DNA from: SIG299 sp045531895
GTDB taxonomy: Bacteria; Bacillota; Clostridia; Lachnospirales; Lachnospiraceae
Assembly (NCBI GenBank): GCA_045531895.1
Contig: JAZSEW010000120.1
Location: 1-22,334, forward strand
Length of the DNA: 22,334 bases
Direction of reading: 5' to 3'
A model generated the notes under the pieces. The model made no database searches. It saw only the letters and a program-made list of their open reading frames with translations, and had not been told where the DNA came from. Positions 22,328-22,334 of this stretch are shown here, in pieces (the stretch's first letter is position 1; each line of letters starts with the position of its first letter). The translations under genes and the position numbers were made by a program.

Positions 22328-22334
22328 ATCTGAA

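Noticed and set aside
1..22334. CRISPR array, tRNA or rRNA genes
   Set aside because: No regularly spaced direct repeats, tRNA cloverleaf with TTCGA-type arm, or rRNA sequence was found by eye. The only tRNA-related element is the T-box.

Overview
The window reads as chromosomal DNA of an anaerobic Gram-positive Clostridia member, most likely Lachnospiraceae. The evidence is moderate-to-low GC, strong AGGAGG-type ribosome binding sites, sigma-A promoters with 16-18 bp spacers, a T-box leader, a pyrBI pair, a short-form AlaRS and a gut-type pectin gene set. The species cannot be fixed from sequence alone.

Layout. The left edge holds the start of glgC (minus). A plus-strand pair follows: a GH28 polygalacturonase-family enzyme and a lectin-like/beta-propeller protein resembling rhamnogalacturonan lyases. 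Next come a hairpin-rich intergenic stretch, a DUF1015 gene, rpsO with its leader and terminator, and a DUF3737 gene paired with a cytosolic sugar-sensor/GGDEF protein. The minus strand then carries pyrI, pyrB and an AraC regulator. The AraC gene diverges from a plus-strand pair, a GH88 unsaturated glucuronyl hydrolase and a DUF2264 gene whose reading frame is broken near its start. A flagellin-like gene with its own promoter and terminator follows. A minus-strand methyltransferase is preceded by a 13-codon leader peptide overlapping a hairpin. Divergent from it is a T-box-controlled, C-terminally short alaS, with a small MITE-like repeat between T-box and gene. The right end is all minus strand: a membrane protein/YbjQ pair, a peptidase S51 gene, about 600 bp of non-coding sequence full of nested hairpins, and uxaC with a LacI regulator.

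How the genes fit together. Four separate transcription units bear on pectin and uronate use. The GH28 and propeller proteins would split homogalacturonan or rhamnogalacturonan oligomers. GH88 (with DUF2264) would remove unsaturated uronic acids. UxaC isomerises galacturonate or glucuronate. Three sugar-type regulators (AraC, LacI, and a LacI-like sensor joined to a diguanylate cyclase) lie among them. None of the degradative enzymes shows a signal peptide, so imported oligomers are the likely substrates.

The most unusual signals are the structured non-coding block at about 19335-19750, the leader-peptide/hairpin arrangement before the methyltransferase, the single-base frame break in the DUF2264 gene, and the sugar-sensor diguanylate cyclase.
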